From: Rugalucina vietnamica
Lineage: Eukaryota; Mollusca; Bivalvia; Lucinida; Lucinidae
Direction: 5' to 3'
Length of the DNA stretch: 64,000 nt
Assembly: GCA_964017185.1 (NCBI GenBank)
Contig: OZ024869.1
Location: forward strand, 63,874,931 to 63,938,930
Part shown: positions 30,001-37,128 of the stretch, piece by piece
How positions within the stretch are numbered: position 1 is the first letter of the stretch
Layout of the letters: the number at the start of each line of letters is the position of its first letter
Notes under the pieces: model-generated
Databases searched by the model: none
Told to the model about the DNA's origin: nothing
What the model saw: the letters and a program-made list of their open reading frames with translations, nothing else
Made by a program: the position numbers and the translations under genes

Positions 30001-30363
30001 AAGAGGAAGTTTACTATCCGTGTAGTGTAAACAAAGGCCCTGATCAGCTTCGCGGTTACTGCGAAGCAGATCTACGTCTTTGTTTTCGCAAACACAGATT
30101 GTTAGTTTTCTCATGAGGCGGCTCAAATGTGAAGTGCCTTTGTTTTAGCTACAGTTCCTTTTCTTTCTAAATCCACAATATCCTGTCTATATCCATCTTT
30201 AGTAGCTGTACAGCCCAGTTTGTGTCGGATGTGGTCAGAAGCCACAATCTTGGTTTTCTGGTGATGTGGCTCATTATTTTGTCTTTCTTGATTCCAGGAG
30301 AGTTGTCCTGTGTGTACCACACAGCGCCGGGGACCAGGCAGTAAAGCTATGCTCAGGGCCTAA
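1..30363 (+). CDS. VPS41: VPS41, HOPS complex subunit (5' partial, 25 exons)
   Basis: VPS41 is a HOPS tethering-complex subunit that acts on late endosomes, lysosomes and AP-3 vesicles. The spliced translation follows human VPS41 (from memory) almost end to end. Exons read: 2-55, 470-553, 2565-2639, 5644-5775, 10888-11007, 13827-13888, 14400-14481, 15088-15154, 15975-16069, 16758-16890, 17501-17616, 17965-18021, 18572-18715, 19154-19246, 21899-22026, 22195-22242, 23008-23146, 23495-23545, 23979-24171, 25760-25900, 26457-26593, 27296-27395, 28220-28264, 28837-28913, 30298-30363. Every junction is GT-AG and every phase closes, giving 812 residues and a stop at 30361-30363. The family is usually about 850 residues, so some 40 N-terminal residues lie left of the window. 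Order: WD40 propeller, clathrin heavy-chain repeat, RING-H2. I saw no break; exon edges are inferred without transcript data. Confidence 0.96.
56..469 (+). other. VPS41 intron 1, no recognised feature
   Basis: This is a 414-bp AT-rich intron with donor GTAAG and acceptor TTTTGCAG. I see no repeat family or coding signal in it beyond a short poly-T run near 242. Confidence 0.6.
586..852 (+). mobile_element. GAGCC-MITE copy 1
   Basis: This is a member of the palindromic MITE family seen 17 times in the window. It starts TGAGCCGTCTCGTG and ends in the inverted GGCCGCTCA. The centre holds the family palindrome around GATCAGCTTCGCGG. The right end carries a short local duplication of the segment GCATAAGCAGATTGC. 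It lies 32 bp after the donor of VPS41 exon 2. Confidence 0.85.
853..2564 (+). other. VPS41 intron 2 remainder, mostly unassigned
   Basis: This is AT-rich intron sequence with no recognised repeat. At 2356-2530 a plus-strand open stretch encodes a helix-like peptide (KAVLSSTKRKGAHLAEIKQL and on). It has no recognised homologue and no clear splice sites, so it is noted only as a possible coding relic. Confidence 0.45.
2664..4310 (+). mobile_element. Helitron-like non-autonomous element E1
   Basis: The 5' end is TTAGCTCACCTGAGCC, folding on itself with GGCTCACGAGGTGAGC. The 3' end is the hairpin AGGACCATTGGTCCT followed by CTTG and then T. Two tandem units of about 325 bp (near 2968 and 3289, sharing ACTTTGTATACATGTTCCTG) precede one copy of the roughly 455-bp unit typical of the family. 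It starts 24 bp after the exon 3 donor. Assignment to Helitrons rests on the 3' hairpin plus CTRR end and is inference. Confidence 0.75.
4315..5021 (+). mobile_element. TTAA-flanked TIR element with internal palindromes
   Basis: Terminal inverted repeats of about 27 bp (start CATTCAAAATCAGTG, right end the inverse of CATTCAAAACTATTG) are bounded by TTAA at 4311-4314 and 5022-5025. TTAA duplication suggests piggyBac-type integration. Inside are two strong palindromes: 4408-4441 around CAGATATC, and 4876-4985 with arms of some 45 bp. There is no transposase ORF, so it would be non-autonomous. It inserted right at the 3' terminus of E1. Confidence 0.7.
5026..5643 (+). other. VPS41 intron 3, 3' part, unassigned
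   Basis: AT-rich sequence with a small direct duplication of TTTATGGTAACAT near 5577-5604. Nothing else is recognised before the acceptor at 5641-5643. Confidence 0.5.
7571..7709 (+). repeat. 15-bp minisatellite, left array (8 units)
   Basis: Eight near-perfect units of CCCGTTTCGCCTACT, with alternating CCG and CCA starts in the first seven. The 15-bp period gives open frames reading SRFAY or PFRLL repeatedly. These follow from the period and are not evidence of a protein. Confidence 0.9.
8174..8320 (-). repeat. 15-bp minisatellite, right array (8 units, inverted)
   Basis: The same 15-bp unit as at 7571-7709 on the opposite strand (AGTAGGCGAAACGGG), again eight units, with two short interruptions. 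The two arrays face each other across about 465 bp of AT-rich DNA, like the subterminal arrays of a small element. Confidence 0.9.
11022..13016 (+). mobile_element. Helitron-like non-autonomous element E2
   Basis: Starts TTAGCTCACCTGAGCC with its self-complement AGGTGAGCTTATAG, then a GTCCGTCC-rich stretch. It continues with about four tandem units of roughly 455 bp (anchor CCAATCAAAGCC at 11157, 11611, 12068 and 12521). It ends CTCAGGTGAGCG, a degenerate hairpin, then CTGG and T. Units carry CTATAAATAG, AAGATGGCCGCC and TGACCTTGACCT. The element begins only 14 bp after the exon 5 donor. Confidence 0.8.
13017..13406 (+). other. VPS41 intron 5, unassigned stretch
   Basis: No repeat family or coding segment recognised. 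The short open frame at 13069-13266 has no recognisable product. Confidence 0.5.
13407..13612 (+). mobile_element. tRNA-headed SINE candidate
   Basis: A-box-like GATAGCATAGTGGCTGA and B-box-like GCATTCAAATC lie about 35 bp apart, followed by a non-tRNA body ending GATGTAAATAAATT. Head, body and A-rich 3' end fit a tRNA-derived SINE. The parental tRNA cannot be named. Confidence 0.5.
14165..14345 (+). repeat. Foldback element, copy 1
   Basis: A perfect-looking palindrome around GCCTCGGCGAGGC (arms AACATGTAGAACC-like, 14168-14230) is followed by GGGGTATACATGTC. The same arrangement occurs in inverse orientation at 32600-32785, so this is a dispersed family. It lies in VPS41 intron 6, just before exon 7. 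Confidence 0.65.
14824..15061 (+). mobile_element. GAGCC-MITE copy 3
   Basis: Diverged family member with terminal GAGCGGTGATGGG and GATGCGGCTCA. The central palindrome is AGCTGTGCAGTAACTGCACA. It ends 26 bp before the acceptor of VPS41 exon 8. Confidence 0.8.
15458..15948 (+). mobile_element. GAGCC-MITE copy 4, interrupted
   Basis: Starts TGAGCCGCCTCATGAG. The right end stops early at GTTTCTCAT, lacking the last dozen bases of the terminal repeat. It is interrupted at 15638-15895 by another insertion. It ends about 26 bp before exon 9. Confidence 0.8.
15638..15895 (+). mobile_element. Unclassified 258-bp insertion in MITE copy 4
   Basis: Flanked by AAGCT on both sides (15633-15637 and 15896-15900), a likely 5-bp target duplication. 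It contains a GC-rich palindromic stretch around GGTTCCGGGGCCCTCC and a small palindrome at GCACGTGC. No tail or TIR is evident, so class is unknown. The long open frame across this region is a chance frame through the MITE, this insertion and exon 9. Confidence 0.6.
16267..16490 (+). mobile_element. GAGCC-MITE copy 5 (diverged)
   Basis: Starts TGAGTCACAAAGTGAG and ends CATGACAGGGCTCT. It retains the family core CTAAAGCTTGAAATTTAAG and the AAACAAAGAAGCTGATCAG centre, with the palindrome partly lost. Confidence 0.7.
17167..17360 (+). mobile_element. tRNA-headed SINE candidate
   Basis: GGCTCCAATAGCTCAAATGG and TAGAGC form a tRNA D-arm with A box. TTTGGGA resembles a tRNA-Pro (UGG) anticodon loop, and GGGTTGAGTC a B box. 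Arms pair poorly, so it is not a working tRNA gene. A body follows to about 17360. Confidence 0.5.
18040..18260 (+). repeat. Foldback element with GCCCCAGATG palindrome, copy 1
   Basis: ATAGCCCCAGATG is answered by CATCTGGATCTGGGGCTAT around a GCGG centre (18180-18240). The left flank shares GGATGAGTCCACTTTCAT with the inverted copy at 27463-27660. It lies in VPS41 intron 12. Confidence 0.65.
19027..19049 (+). repeat. Poly-T run
   Basis: An uninterrupted run of about 20 T in VPS41 intron 13. Its length may be unreliable in an assembly. Confidence 0.8.
19360..19480 (+). repeat. Foldback palindrome
   Basis: Arms CATTCGCTAGGTCCC / GGGACCTAGCGAATA and GAGTGTTGAAAACC / GGTTTCCAACACTC enclose a short loop at 19405-19412. 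The right flank GAATGACAAAATCAT recurs at 18357 in a related, more decayed copy. Confidence 0.65.
19569..20989 (+). mobile_element. Helitron-like non-autonomous element E3
   Basis: Starts TTAGCTCACCTGAGCC and ends with hairpin AGGACCATTGGTCCT, then CTTG and T. It has about three tandem units (CCAAT anchor at 19684, 20142 and 20594). Units carry CCCATATATGG, AAGATGGCCGCC and TGACCTATTTTACGGC. It lies in VPS41 intron 14. Confidence 0.8.
20990..21898 (+). other. VPS41 intron 14, 3' part, unassigned
   Basis: A small hairpin GGAATAGCCCC / CTATTCC occurs near 21015. GATGGCGGCCACC-like sequence occurs near 21350. No family or gene is recognised. Confidence 0.45.
22243..23007 (+). other. VPS41 intron 16, unassigned
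   Basis: AT-rich intron with no recognised repeat or coding segment. Confidence 0.5.
23147..23978 (+). other. VPS41 introns 17 and 18 with exon 18 between
   Basis: Apart from the 51-bp exon at 23495-23545 (VEKVVRQLEKKQQFLHV), I see only AT-rich intron and a poly-A run near 23420. Confidence 0.5.
24381..25290 (+). mobile_element. Helitron-like non-autonomous element G1
   Basis: 5' hairpin ATGTCTCCCCCCGACAGGG with its inverse, then a GTCTGTCCGTCTG run. About five tandem units of roughly 156 bp follow (anchor AACTTGGTACACTT at 24537, 24693, 24850, a variant at 25007, and 25162). The 3' side has the inverted GGGGGGAGACAT, hairpin GTTTTC / GAAAAC at 25267-25283, then AAATTCTAG and T. The CTAG end fits a Helitron. 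The 5' boundary is uncertain by a few bases. Confidence 0.78.
25511..25746 (-). mobile_element. GAGCC-MITE copy 6
   Basis: Full-length copy in the minus orientation, TGAGCCGCCTCATGGG to GTGGTGGCTCA. It ends 13 bp before the acceptor of VPS41 exon 20, so the splice branch point is likely inside or touching the element. Confidence 0.85.
25901..26456 (+). other. VPS41 intron 20 with SINE-like segment
   Basis: About 26082-26235 resembles a SINE: AGCAGCTTAGCAGAGCGTC at the start, a body, and a 3' end GACATAAACAACAACAC rich in CAA. The remainder has no recognised feature. Confidence 0.4.
26705..26940 (+). mobile_element. GAGCC-MITE copy 7
   Basis: Full-length plus-orientation copy, TGAGCCGCCACATTAG to GAGGCAGCTCA, with the intact centre CTGATCAGCTTCGTGG. 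It lies in VPS41 intron 21. Confidence 0.85.
26941..27295 (+). other. VPS41 intron 21, 3' part, unassigned
   Basis: AT-rich, no recognised feature. Confidence 0.5.
27463..27660 (-). repeat. Foldback element with GCCCCAGATG palindrome, copy 2
   Basis: AATAGCCCCAGATG / CATCTAGGGCTATT with a short loop, plus the inverse of GGATGAGTCCACTTTCAT on the right. It is the inverted homologue of 18040-18260. Confidence 0.65.
28044..28174. mobile_element. Small TIR element (MITE), about 130 bp
   Basis: Left arm ATCACAGATTAACCGTTATAA and right arm TTATAACGGTTAATCTGTGAT are exact inverses over about 21 bp. Extension through TAGACTCTCAT / ATGAGTCTA is imperfect. Only about 60 bp lies between the arms. It lies in VPS41 intron 22. 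Confidence 0.7.
28344..28579 (-). mobile_element. GAGCC-MITE copy 8
   Basis: Minus-orientation, nearly full-length copy with a very strong central palindrome, CAGCTTCGCGGTAACCGCG. It lies in VPS41 intron 23. Confidence 0.85.
28941..29204 (+). mobile_element. GAGCC-MITE copy 9
   Basis: Diverged copy, GAGCTGCATCATGAG to GTTGCGGCTCA, with an extra stretch of about 30 bp near 29022-29050. It begins 27 bp after the donor of VPS41 exon 24. Confidence 0.75.
29205..29889 (+). other. VPS41 intron 24, middle, unassigned
   Basis: AT-rich intron sequence with no recognised repeat or gene. Confidence 0.5.
29890..30124 (+). mobile_element. GAGCC-MITE copy 10
   Basis: Full-length plus-orientation copy, TGAGCCATCGGATG to GAGGCGGCTCA. 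It abuts the partial minus-orientation copy that follows. Confidence 0.85.
30131..30273 (-). mobile_element. GAGCC-MITE copy 11 (partial)
   Basis: Minus-orientation partial copy lacking its left third. The right end GTGATGTGGCTCA lies 24 bp before the acceptor of the last VPS41 exon. Confidence 0.75.
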
Positions 30364-30471
30364 CAGATGGAAACTTGCTCTTTTGAAATCTGCAAAAATA
30401 CAGACAGATTGATCTACCTTCTGCATTTTGCACACATTGACAATAATGGCAAGAACCAGAAACCAATAGGC

Positions 30472-30588
30472 ACATTTGTTTGGCCTGTGCGACAACTTTG
30501 CAATCAAAAGACATTTGTTTGGCCTGTGCGACAACTTTGCAATCAAAAGACATTTGTTTGGCCTGTGCGACAACTTTGCAATCAAAGA
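30472..30588 (+). repeat. 39-bp tandem triplicate in VPS41 3' flank
   Basis: Three nearly identical units of 39 bp, each starting ACATTTGTTTGGCCTGTGCG, begin about 110 bp after the VPS41 stop. They are probably in the 3' UTR. Open frames through them exist because 39 is a multiple of three. Confidence 0.9.
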
Positions 30589-33500
30589 CATATCTTCCTA
30601 TTGCTTTCATGTGATGTTGGTGTGCCACAGTGAAACCTTTGTTCAAATTGCCCTAGCTTTGGCAGTTGATTTTCTGGCTAAAAATGTGAATTATTACTGG
30701 ATAATGCCAAGAATGTCGAAGTTCAGAAAGTGTTTTTCATGTGAGATAGGCTATTTGAAAGATAGCCGCCACAACCAACCTACAAACATTCTTGAAACAT
30801 TCTTGTTGCAAAGTGCTTTATATGTTAATACTCTGTGATACACATATTATGTTTGATCTTAATACATTAAATATCGAAAGGAAAAACAAGAGAAAAAAGT
30901 TGTGTATTGTATTATTTTTTCAATCCATGACCACCAGAATTCAAGAGTAAATTAAACCACTCTGATTGCTGCCTTCCATATAGGCAGGGTATGTTGTATG
31001 TCCTACACCCCTTTCAGGCAGTAAGTCCCCCAAACTTTCTCAATACTTCTTTGCTAAGCTCTTGATGGCCTTCTAATATTCTATTCAAACTATTGAAAGA
31101 AACATTGAGATGTGTTCCCATATCTGATCATATCTTGGGTAAGATCTTCATTGGTGATCGGTTAACAAGGAGTGTGTGGCAAGTCCTTCACTGGTTTTCA
31201 TGGTAAGAAGAATAACTTTCCCAGGTGACTGATAGATTTTTTTGTGTAGTTTTTACAAAAACATTGGAATTTAGCTATGTTTACACTGACCTTGCAACAG
31301 CTTCGCGACCTGTCGGCGACTGATTTCCTTGCAACTGACTCATGACCAATGAAACCTATGAAAACAAAATATGCCCATATTTGGACAAGGATTTGAATCG
31401 CTGACTAGTCGGCGACCGTAGACGCTAAATTTGTTTTCATTTCATTGAAATGATCGGTGACCAGTCGGCAACTAGTCAGTCGCCGACTATACGGACATGA
31501 ATTTTAGTTATGTATGTGTAAGAAAAGGCATTACATTGCAGGAAGTCTTTCATGCCCTGCATTATGGTTCATAATTTTAACATGGAGGTACCTTATCAAA
31601 TGCAATTATTGTGTCTGTAGAGTTAATACCCCATCAAGTGTTGCTTGGAAAATGATGCAGATAACAAAAAAAAATCCCTTTTTAAAAATCACGACTACAT
31701 GTAACAATGAGCAACCATTTGCTGACCAGACACGCTATCGTAGTTGTTGATCACATGACTAACAAAACAATCAGTGACCAATTGCTGACTAGTCGCGCCA
31801 AATAAAAGCACACTATTGGAGTTGTTGATCAGTTTGCAACTTGTCGCTGACTAGTTTAAAACTTCTTTGCGACTGAAATCAGGTTTTGAAGCTTATCTTC
31901 CCAATGGTCTTCATCACAACAGAAAACAATCATAAAACTTTTGTAAACATTTTCAAATCCAATTGACGTGTCAATGCCATTTGAGAAGTTCCTTAAGAAT
32001 ATGTTTGAGAAGTTATGACTGAAACCATTTATGACATGTTTTTCTATACCTCCAAATCAACTTTTCGGTAACCTTCAATGAATATAAATGGTTGACTTGA
32101 TAGTTGAACAAGAGGCTTAGAAGGAATTACATTAGTTGTTTGGGGGACTTGTTGCCCGCATCAGCTGTAATTCTTGATTAATGCGTTGAGCCCCAAGTAG
32201 TACCAACATTATGTATTTTAGCAAGGGCTCTTCTGAAAAGGGAAATTAGCATGGTCCCAGTACCTCTCAGGAGCGGTGGGCTAAAAACAACAAAAGGGGT
32301 CAATAATACAAGGCCAAAGCTGGTTAAACCGTAGAAATTTTAATACATTCAATCATAAATCACAGAAGAAAGTAACAAATCCATAACAAAAGTAATCAAC
32401 TTCAGAATAAAATTTAAGAACAAATAACTATAGAAAAGTATAAATATAGATCAACTACCGGTATTGGAGAAATGTTAGTTATAAGTTTATGAGGTATGAT
32501 ATGGCATGTAGCTAAATTAGTATGGGTTTTTGTTTCTAAATTACATGTACAAACGTTTTTAAGCAATTACAAGACGTTATAGACAATCTGTTTAGGAAAG
32601 CGCTTCCGGAAAACTTGTCCATGAAATGTATACCCCCTTAAACCAAACTTTTATGAAGAAAAAATAGGGGTTTGCAGGGGTATACCTAATTTTCTTATTT
32701 TTTATCCAAAACATACATTGTTGGTACTCGTTGGCGAGGCGATTCTAACGTGTACCCATGATGTATGTTTTGAGCGAAAATATTAGAACATTCAAAATTT
32801 TTCCAATGAAATTTTCAATTTTTTCTTCTGAAATGCATGGGCAAGTTTTCATAATGAAAAATACACTGCTTTCCATAGACAACCAACAGAGATGAAATCA
32901 ATAGAATATGGCTGTAAGATGCAAATACCAGTCTGGGAACAACTTGCCATGGATCTGAATAATGTTGTTCCCACAAACATATTTTCTCCTTAATGACTCT
33001 TATTGATTTCATCTTGTTTGTTCCCAGTTGCTTTGGTTGCACTCAACCTGTGTAAACAAAAGCTCTCATTTGGTTTCTTCTTCCCACTGATGGATTATGC
33101 GGTAAAAAAGCAATAATTTTCTTTCTTTCTTATTGTCTTTCTTTGTGTCCAGACCAACAAATCATTTTCTGGTGGTCAAAAATATGTAGGGTGCATTGAA
33201 TGACAGTGTTGACAAGTATATATCAAGCATTAAAATTACATATAAAACAATCAGTTTGTGTTTGCTTGATACATAATTTGGTGCAAATTTCACTGCTTTC
33301 TAGTGATTTATTTTGTAAAGGAAGCCTTTTCAGAACAAGCTAACCACAAAATAGTGTAAAGAGCTATGCAAATGCAAACTAGGAGTATTATGCAAATAAA
33401 TTAAAAAAAAATTCATCCAAATAAAATCTAGTGAGTACCATGAGAACTGCCATGTTAATAAGAGGATTTCTGTTAGTATACATTAATAGGTAATACATGT

Positions 33501-33947
33501 AACATATTCTTTTCAGACATGAAAGAGGACTTGGCAGCGTATATGAAATATTCTTCCACTTTACAATGAGATTGGTATATTGTTTCCAATAAGCACACAT
33601 ACTCCAATATGCACACATCATGGTCTTTTTCCGAACAAGCGGTGCATTCAGTGCATACTGCACAGCTAGCACAGGTATTAACTGTCTTTTTGTCACCTTG
33701 TTACATAATGTCATGATTTTAAAACACTCTTAAATGATCTAAGAATAGTTTGAAAAGATGTGAATACTTAAATTGCACTATCTTCAATGTTTTGACGTGC
33801 ATACCTTGACAGTGAAATTTACAAGTTGTTTTCATTTTTAGTGTACAATAATTACTCATAGTAAGATTTTATTAAGCATTTTAAAATCGCTAAAAGACCT
33901 AAACATGCCGTGTTTTTCATAGAATGAATATGGTACACTACAGAAAA
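30589..33947. other. Intergenic stretch downstream of VPS41
   Basis: No gene recognised. 31270-31870 is a diffuse region in which GTCGGCGAC and ACTAGTC recur on both strands, perhaps the subterminal repeats of an old DNA transposon. 32600-32785 is a foldback copy (listed separately). The rest is AT-rich. A clear VPS41 polyadenylation site was not identified. Confidence 0.45.
32600..32785 (-). repeat. Foldback element, copy 2
   Basis: Inverse of the 14165-14345 element: AGGGGTATACC followed by the palindromic CGTTGGCGAGGCG segment and TGTACCCATGATG. More diverged than copy 1. Confidence 0.6.
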
Positions 33948-35537
33948 CTAGAAAATGTGTTTATGAAACACTATGCCCCCAACTGGTAAGTCACTTTCAA
34001 GATGTAAAAATGTCCAAAAAATGACTAAGTTCAAATTGTGAAAAAAAAGTGACAAAAATTAATCTGAGGAGTATATCCCAATCACATGCATATCTTCAAA
34101 GCATGGTCACAATGTCTGCAAAGTTTCAAAAGTATCGGTATTAAATTTTAGGAGGAGTTGCGCACACAAGGTACCCTCTATCCATTCACTAAAATGCCCG
34201 AAAAAATGACTAAGTTCAAATTGTGAAAAAAAAAAAAAAAAAAATAATCCAAGCATTATATCCAAACCACATGCATATCTTCAGACCATGCCCATAACAC
34301 ACGTAAAGTTTTAAATGAATTGGCATGAAACTGTAGGAGGAGTTGCGCACACAAGGTACCCACTGCCCATTCACTTTCATTGTGAAAATGCCCGAAAAAT
34401 GGCTAAGTTCAAATTGCAAAAAAGTGACAAAAATTAATCTGAGGATTATATCCAAACCACATGCATATCTTCAAAGCATGGTCACAACATCTGTAAAGTT
34501 TCAAGAGAATCGAAATAAAACTGTAGGAGGAGTTGCACACACAAGGTACCCACTATCTATTCACTTTATCAAGAATTAAAAAGGGAAATAACTTTCACAG
34601 AATGGGCCCCTGGCCCATTGAATTTACCGAAAAGAAAAAATACGGGTCCTCTTAATTTTCATATACAAATTACATACCAAATTTCAAGATCCTAGCTCTA
34701 ACGGTTCCTGACCAAGTGCTGTCCATTCACCTTCATTGTCAAAATGCCTGAAAAATGCCTAAGTTTGAATTGCAAAATAAAGTGACAAAAATTAATCTGA
34801 GAATTATATCCAAACCACATGAATATCTTCAATGCATGATCACAATGTCTGCAAAGTTTCAAAAGTATCGGTATTAAATTGTAGGAGGAGTTGCACACAC
34901 AAGGTACCCTCTATCCATTCACTAAAATGCCTGAAAAAATGACTAAGTTCAAATTGTGAAAAAAATGACAAAAAATAATCCCAGGATTATATCCAAACCA
35001 CATGCATATCTTCAGACCATGCCCATAACACATGGAAAGTTTTAAATGAATTGGCATGAAACTGTAGGAGGAGTTGCGCACACAAGGTACCCGTTGCCCA
35101 TTCACTTTCATTGTGAAAATGCCCAAAAAATGACTAAGTTCAAATTGCGAAAAAAGTGACAAAAATTAATCTGAGGATTATATCCAAACCACATGCATAT
35201 CTTCACATCTGTAAAGTTTCAAGAGAATGGGAATAAAACTGTAGGAGGAGTTGCGCACACAAGGTACCCACTATCTATTCACTTTATCAAGAATTAAAAA
35301 GGGAAATAACTCTCACAGAATGGGCCTCTAGCCCCTTGAATTTACCTGAAAGAAAAAATATGGGTCTTCTTAATTTTCATATACAAACTACATACCAAAT
35401 TTCAAGATCCTAGCTCTAACTGTTCCTGACCGAGTGCTAAGCGTTACTCACGCATCACAGACTCACTGCACACCACTGGACGGACAGAGCCAAACCAATA
35501 TGCCCCCTCAACTTCTTCGAAGTTGGGGGCATAATGA
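33948..35537 (-). mobile_element. Helitron-like non-autonomous element H1
   Basis: In minus orientation the 5' end is TTATGCCCCCAACTTCG with its inverse AAGTTGAGGGGGCATA, then GTCCGTCC. About six tandem units of roughly 184 bp follow (anchor GGAGGAGTTGCGCACAC near 34152, 34336, 34883, 35066 and 35245, with a variant at 34527). A second spacer module near 34580 and 35290 shares GGGAAATAACT. The 3' side has the inverted TTGGGGGCATAG, hairpin TGTTT / AAACA, then CTAG (33948-33951) and T. Confidence 0.75.
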
Positions 35538-36163
35538 AACTTGAATTTCAAATTGTCGCTACAAATTTTAGGAAATGAATAAAATAGACCACAAACATCA
35601 ATATGGAAAGATGCAGACATATGGACTTGCAAGTTGCATTGTTGGAATAGCAGTTTTCAGCCCTTCAAGATAATCATTTTGAGCTGCCAATTATTGGATG
35701 AGCCAAGAAAGGGATAATCCATTTTCCCCTATGAAACCAACTAAAACCTGCAAGAAGAACTTCATTTTGAAAAAAAGCTAAACCAGGTCCAGAGGTTATA
35801 AAACATTTTTCATGCTCAACTCAGCTGAGCATAAAATTTAAACAGCTCATAAATACTGAAATAGCCCAAATATATTGAAATTGAAGGTTTAGAACTCCAA
35901 AGCCTGTAATTTACCCTGTTAATAACTGTTTTTAAAAAAGCCAACAATTATTGGCATTTTAACATTTATCAGCAGAATAAACTTTAGTCTCAGCTGAGCT
36001 GAGCATGAAAAAAGTTTAATAACCTCGGGGGCCCCGCCTGTACCCAGAGCAACAAGATGACCAAGCACTGACGACAGAGATACTGACAGCCATGAACATA
36101 ATCATGGGGCTTGTCAACAGTGAAGATTTCATCAATAGACCAGTCTACATATTACAAATAAAT
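35538..36163. other. Intergenic stretch with possible coding relic
   Basis: Mostly AT-rich and unassigned. From about 36023 a plus-strand frame reads RLYPEQQDDQALTTEILTAM and on through NSEDFINRPVYIL until it runs into MITE copy 12. It looks protein-like but has no recognised homologue or splice donor. Confidence 0.35.
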
Positions 36164-36314
36164 AAGCCACCTCATGAGAATACCAACAATGTGGTTTTTG
36201 AACAGGTCTGACACAAACAGGGCTGTACACTAGAAGCTTGAAATTTCGGATTTAAGAAGCCCAAAGCTGATCTGCGCCTTTGCAAATTGTTGTTTTTTTT
36301 AATGCGGTAGCTTA
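36164..36314 (+). mobile_element. GAGCC-MITE copy 12 (internally deleted)
   Basis: Short copy of about 150 bp. Left TAAGCCACCTCATGAG and right AATGCGGTAGCTTA ends are present, but most of the central palindrome is missing. Confidence 0.7.
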
Positions 36315-36565
36315 ACTGTATACTACAAAGATAAATATCACAACTTGAACAAATATCACAATACTTAGTTTACATACAATTTTAATATCTAATAACAATG
36401 TTAACAGACTAAAAATAACAAAACAATTTTTGCATTTAAACATGAATATTGAAGTCAAATGCATTGACAGACAGGCGAGCACCTTTATATTTTCACTGTC
36501 ACAATGCATTTTTTTCATCTAAAAAACAAGACAAACAGTCCTACAATAGTTATCTCATAAACATA

Positions 36566-36802
36566 TGAGCCGCGTCATGAGAAAACCAGATTTTTGCCTA
36601 TGCGAAAACAAAGGCGCAGATCAGCTTCGCAGTAACTGCGAAGCTGATCAGCGCCTTTGATTTCGCTACTCAGATAGTACAATCCCTCTTCTTCCTAAAT
36701 CAAAATTTTAAAGCTTCCAGCTATCTTCTGTGGCTGTACAGGCTGGCTTGTGTCAGACCTGGTCAGAAACCCAGAAGACGGGTTTTCTCACGTCATGGCT
36801 CA
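36566..36802 (-). mobile_element. GAGCC-MITE copy 13
   Basis: Full-length minus-orientation copy, TGAGCCGCGTCATGAG to GTCATGGCTCA, with central palindrome CTTCGCAGTAACTGCGAAG. Confidence 0.85.
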
Positions 36803-37128
36803 TAAAGATGTAAATTCCAATTTGCTGAGCCAGGAGTATGGTCATTCCACTGAGTCAGAAAAAATTTATTCCATGCCTTTACGAGGGGCATTCATTAAGT
36901 CCTGAAACTAATTGATTTCTGACTTTATTTGTGAATTAAAGTGCATATAAGTATACATATACTCCTCAAAAAAATCTAAGGGCCACTGTAACATTTTCCA
37001 TATATTCTTGTGTAAAGCACCCAATACTTAACCAAAATTTAATGGCACTACCCAAGGTCACAGAATGCCTGTTTCATTTGATTTGCTTCAGATAATGCTT
37101 CGAAGTAACTGACTAAAAGAAGTTCAAA

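Larger units (their letters stand above)
28220..30363 (+). other. VPS41: VPS41 exons 23-25: C-terminal RING-H2 and stop
   Basis: Exon 23 gives HICQVC, exon 24 gives FFCSHVVHETC and exon 25 gives CPVC. Together they supply eight zinc ligands in the order C-C-C-H-H-C-C-C, a RING-H2 pattern at about fragment residues 755-803. The tail QRRGPGSKAMLRA parallels the KNRGPGSA tail of vertebrate VPS41, which supports the stop at 30361-30363. The intron before the last exon is 1.4 kb and holds three MITE copies, one ending 24 bp before the acceptor. Confidence 0.93.

Noticed and set aside
30274-30838. Open frames on both strands with a 13-residue repeat
   Set aside because: Created by the 39-bp triplicate after the VPS41 stop.
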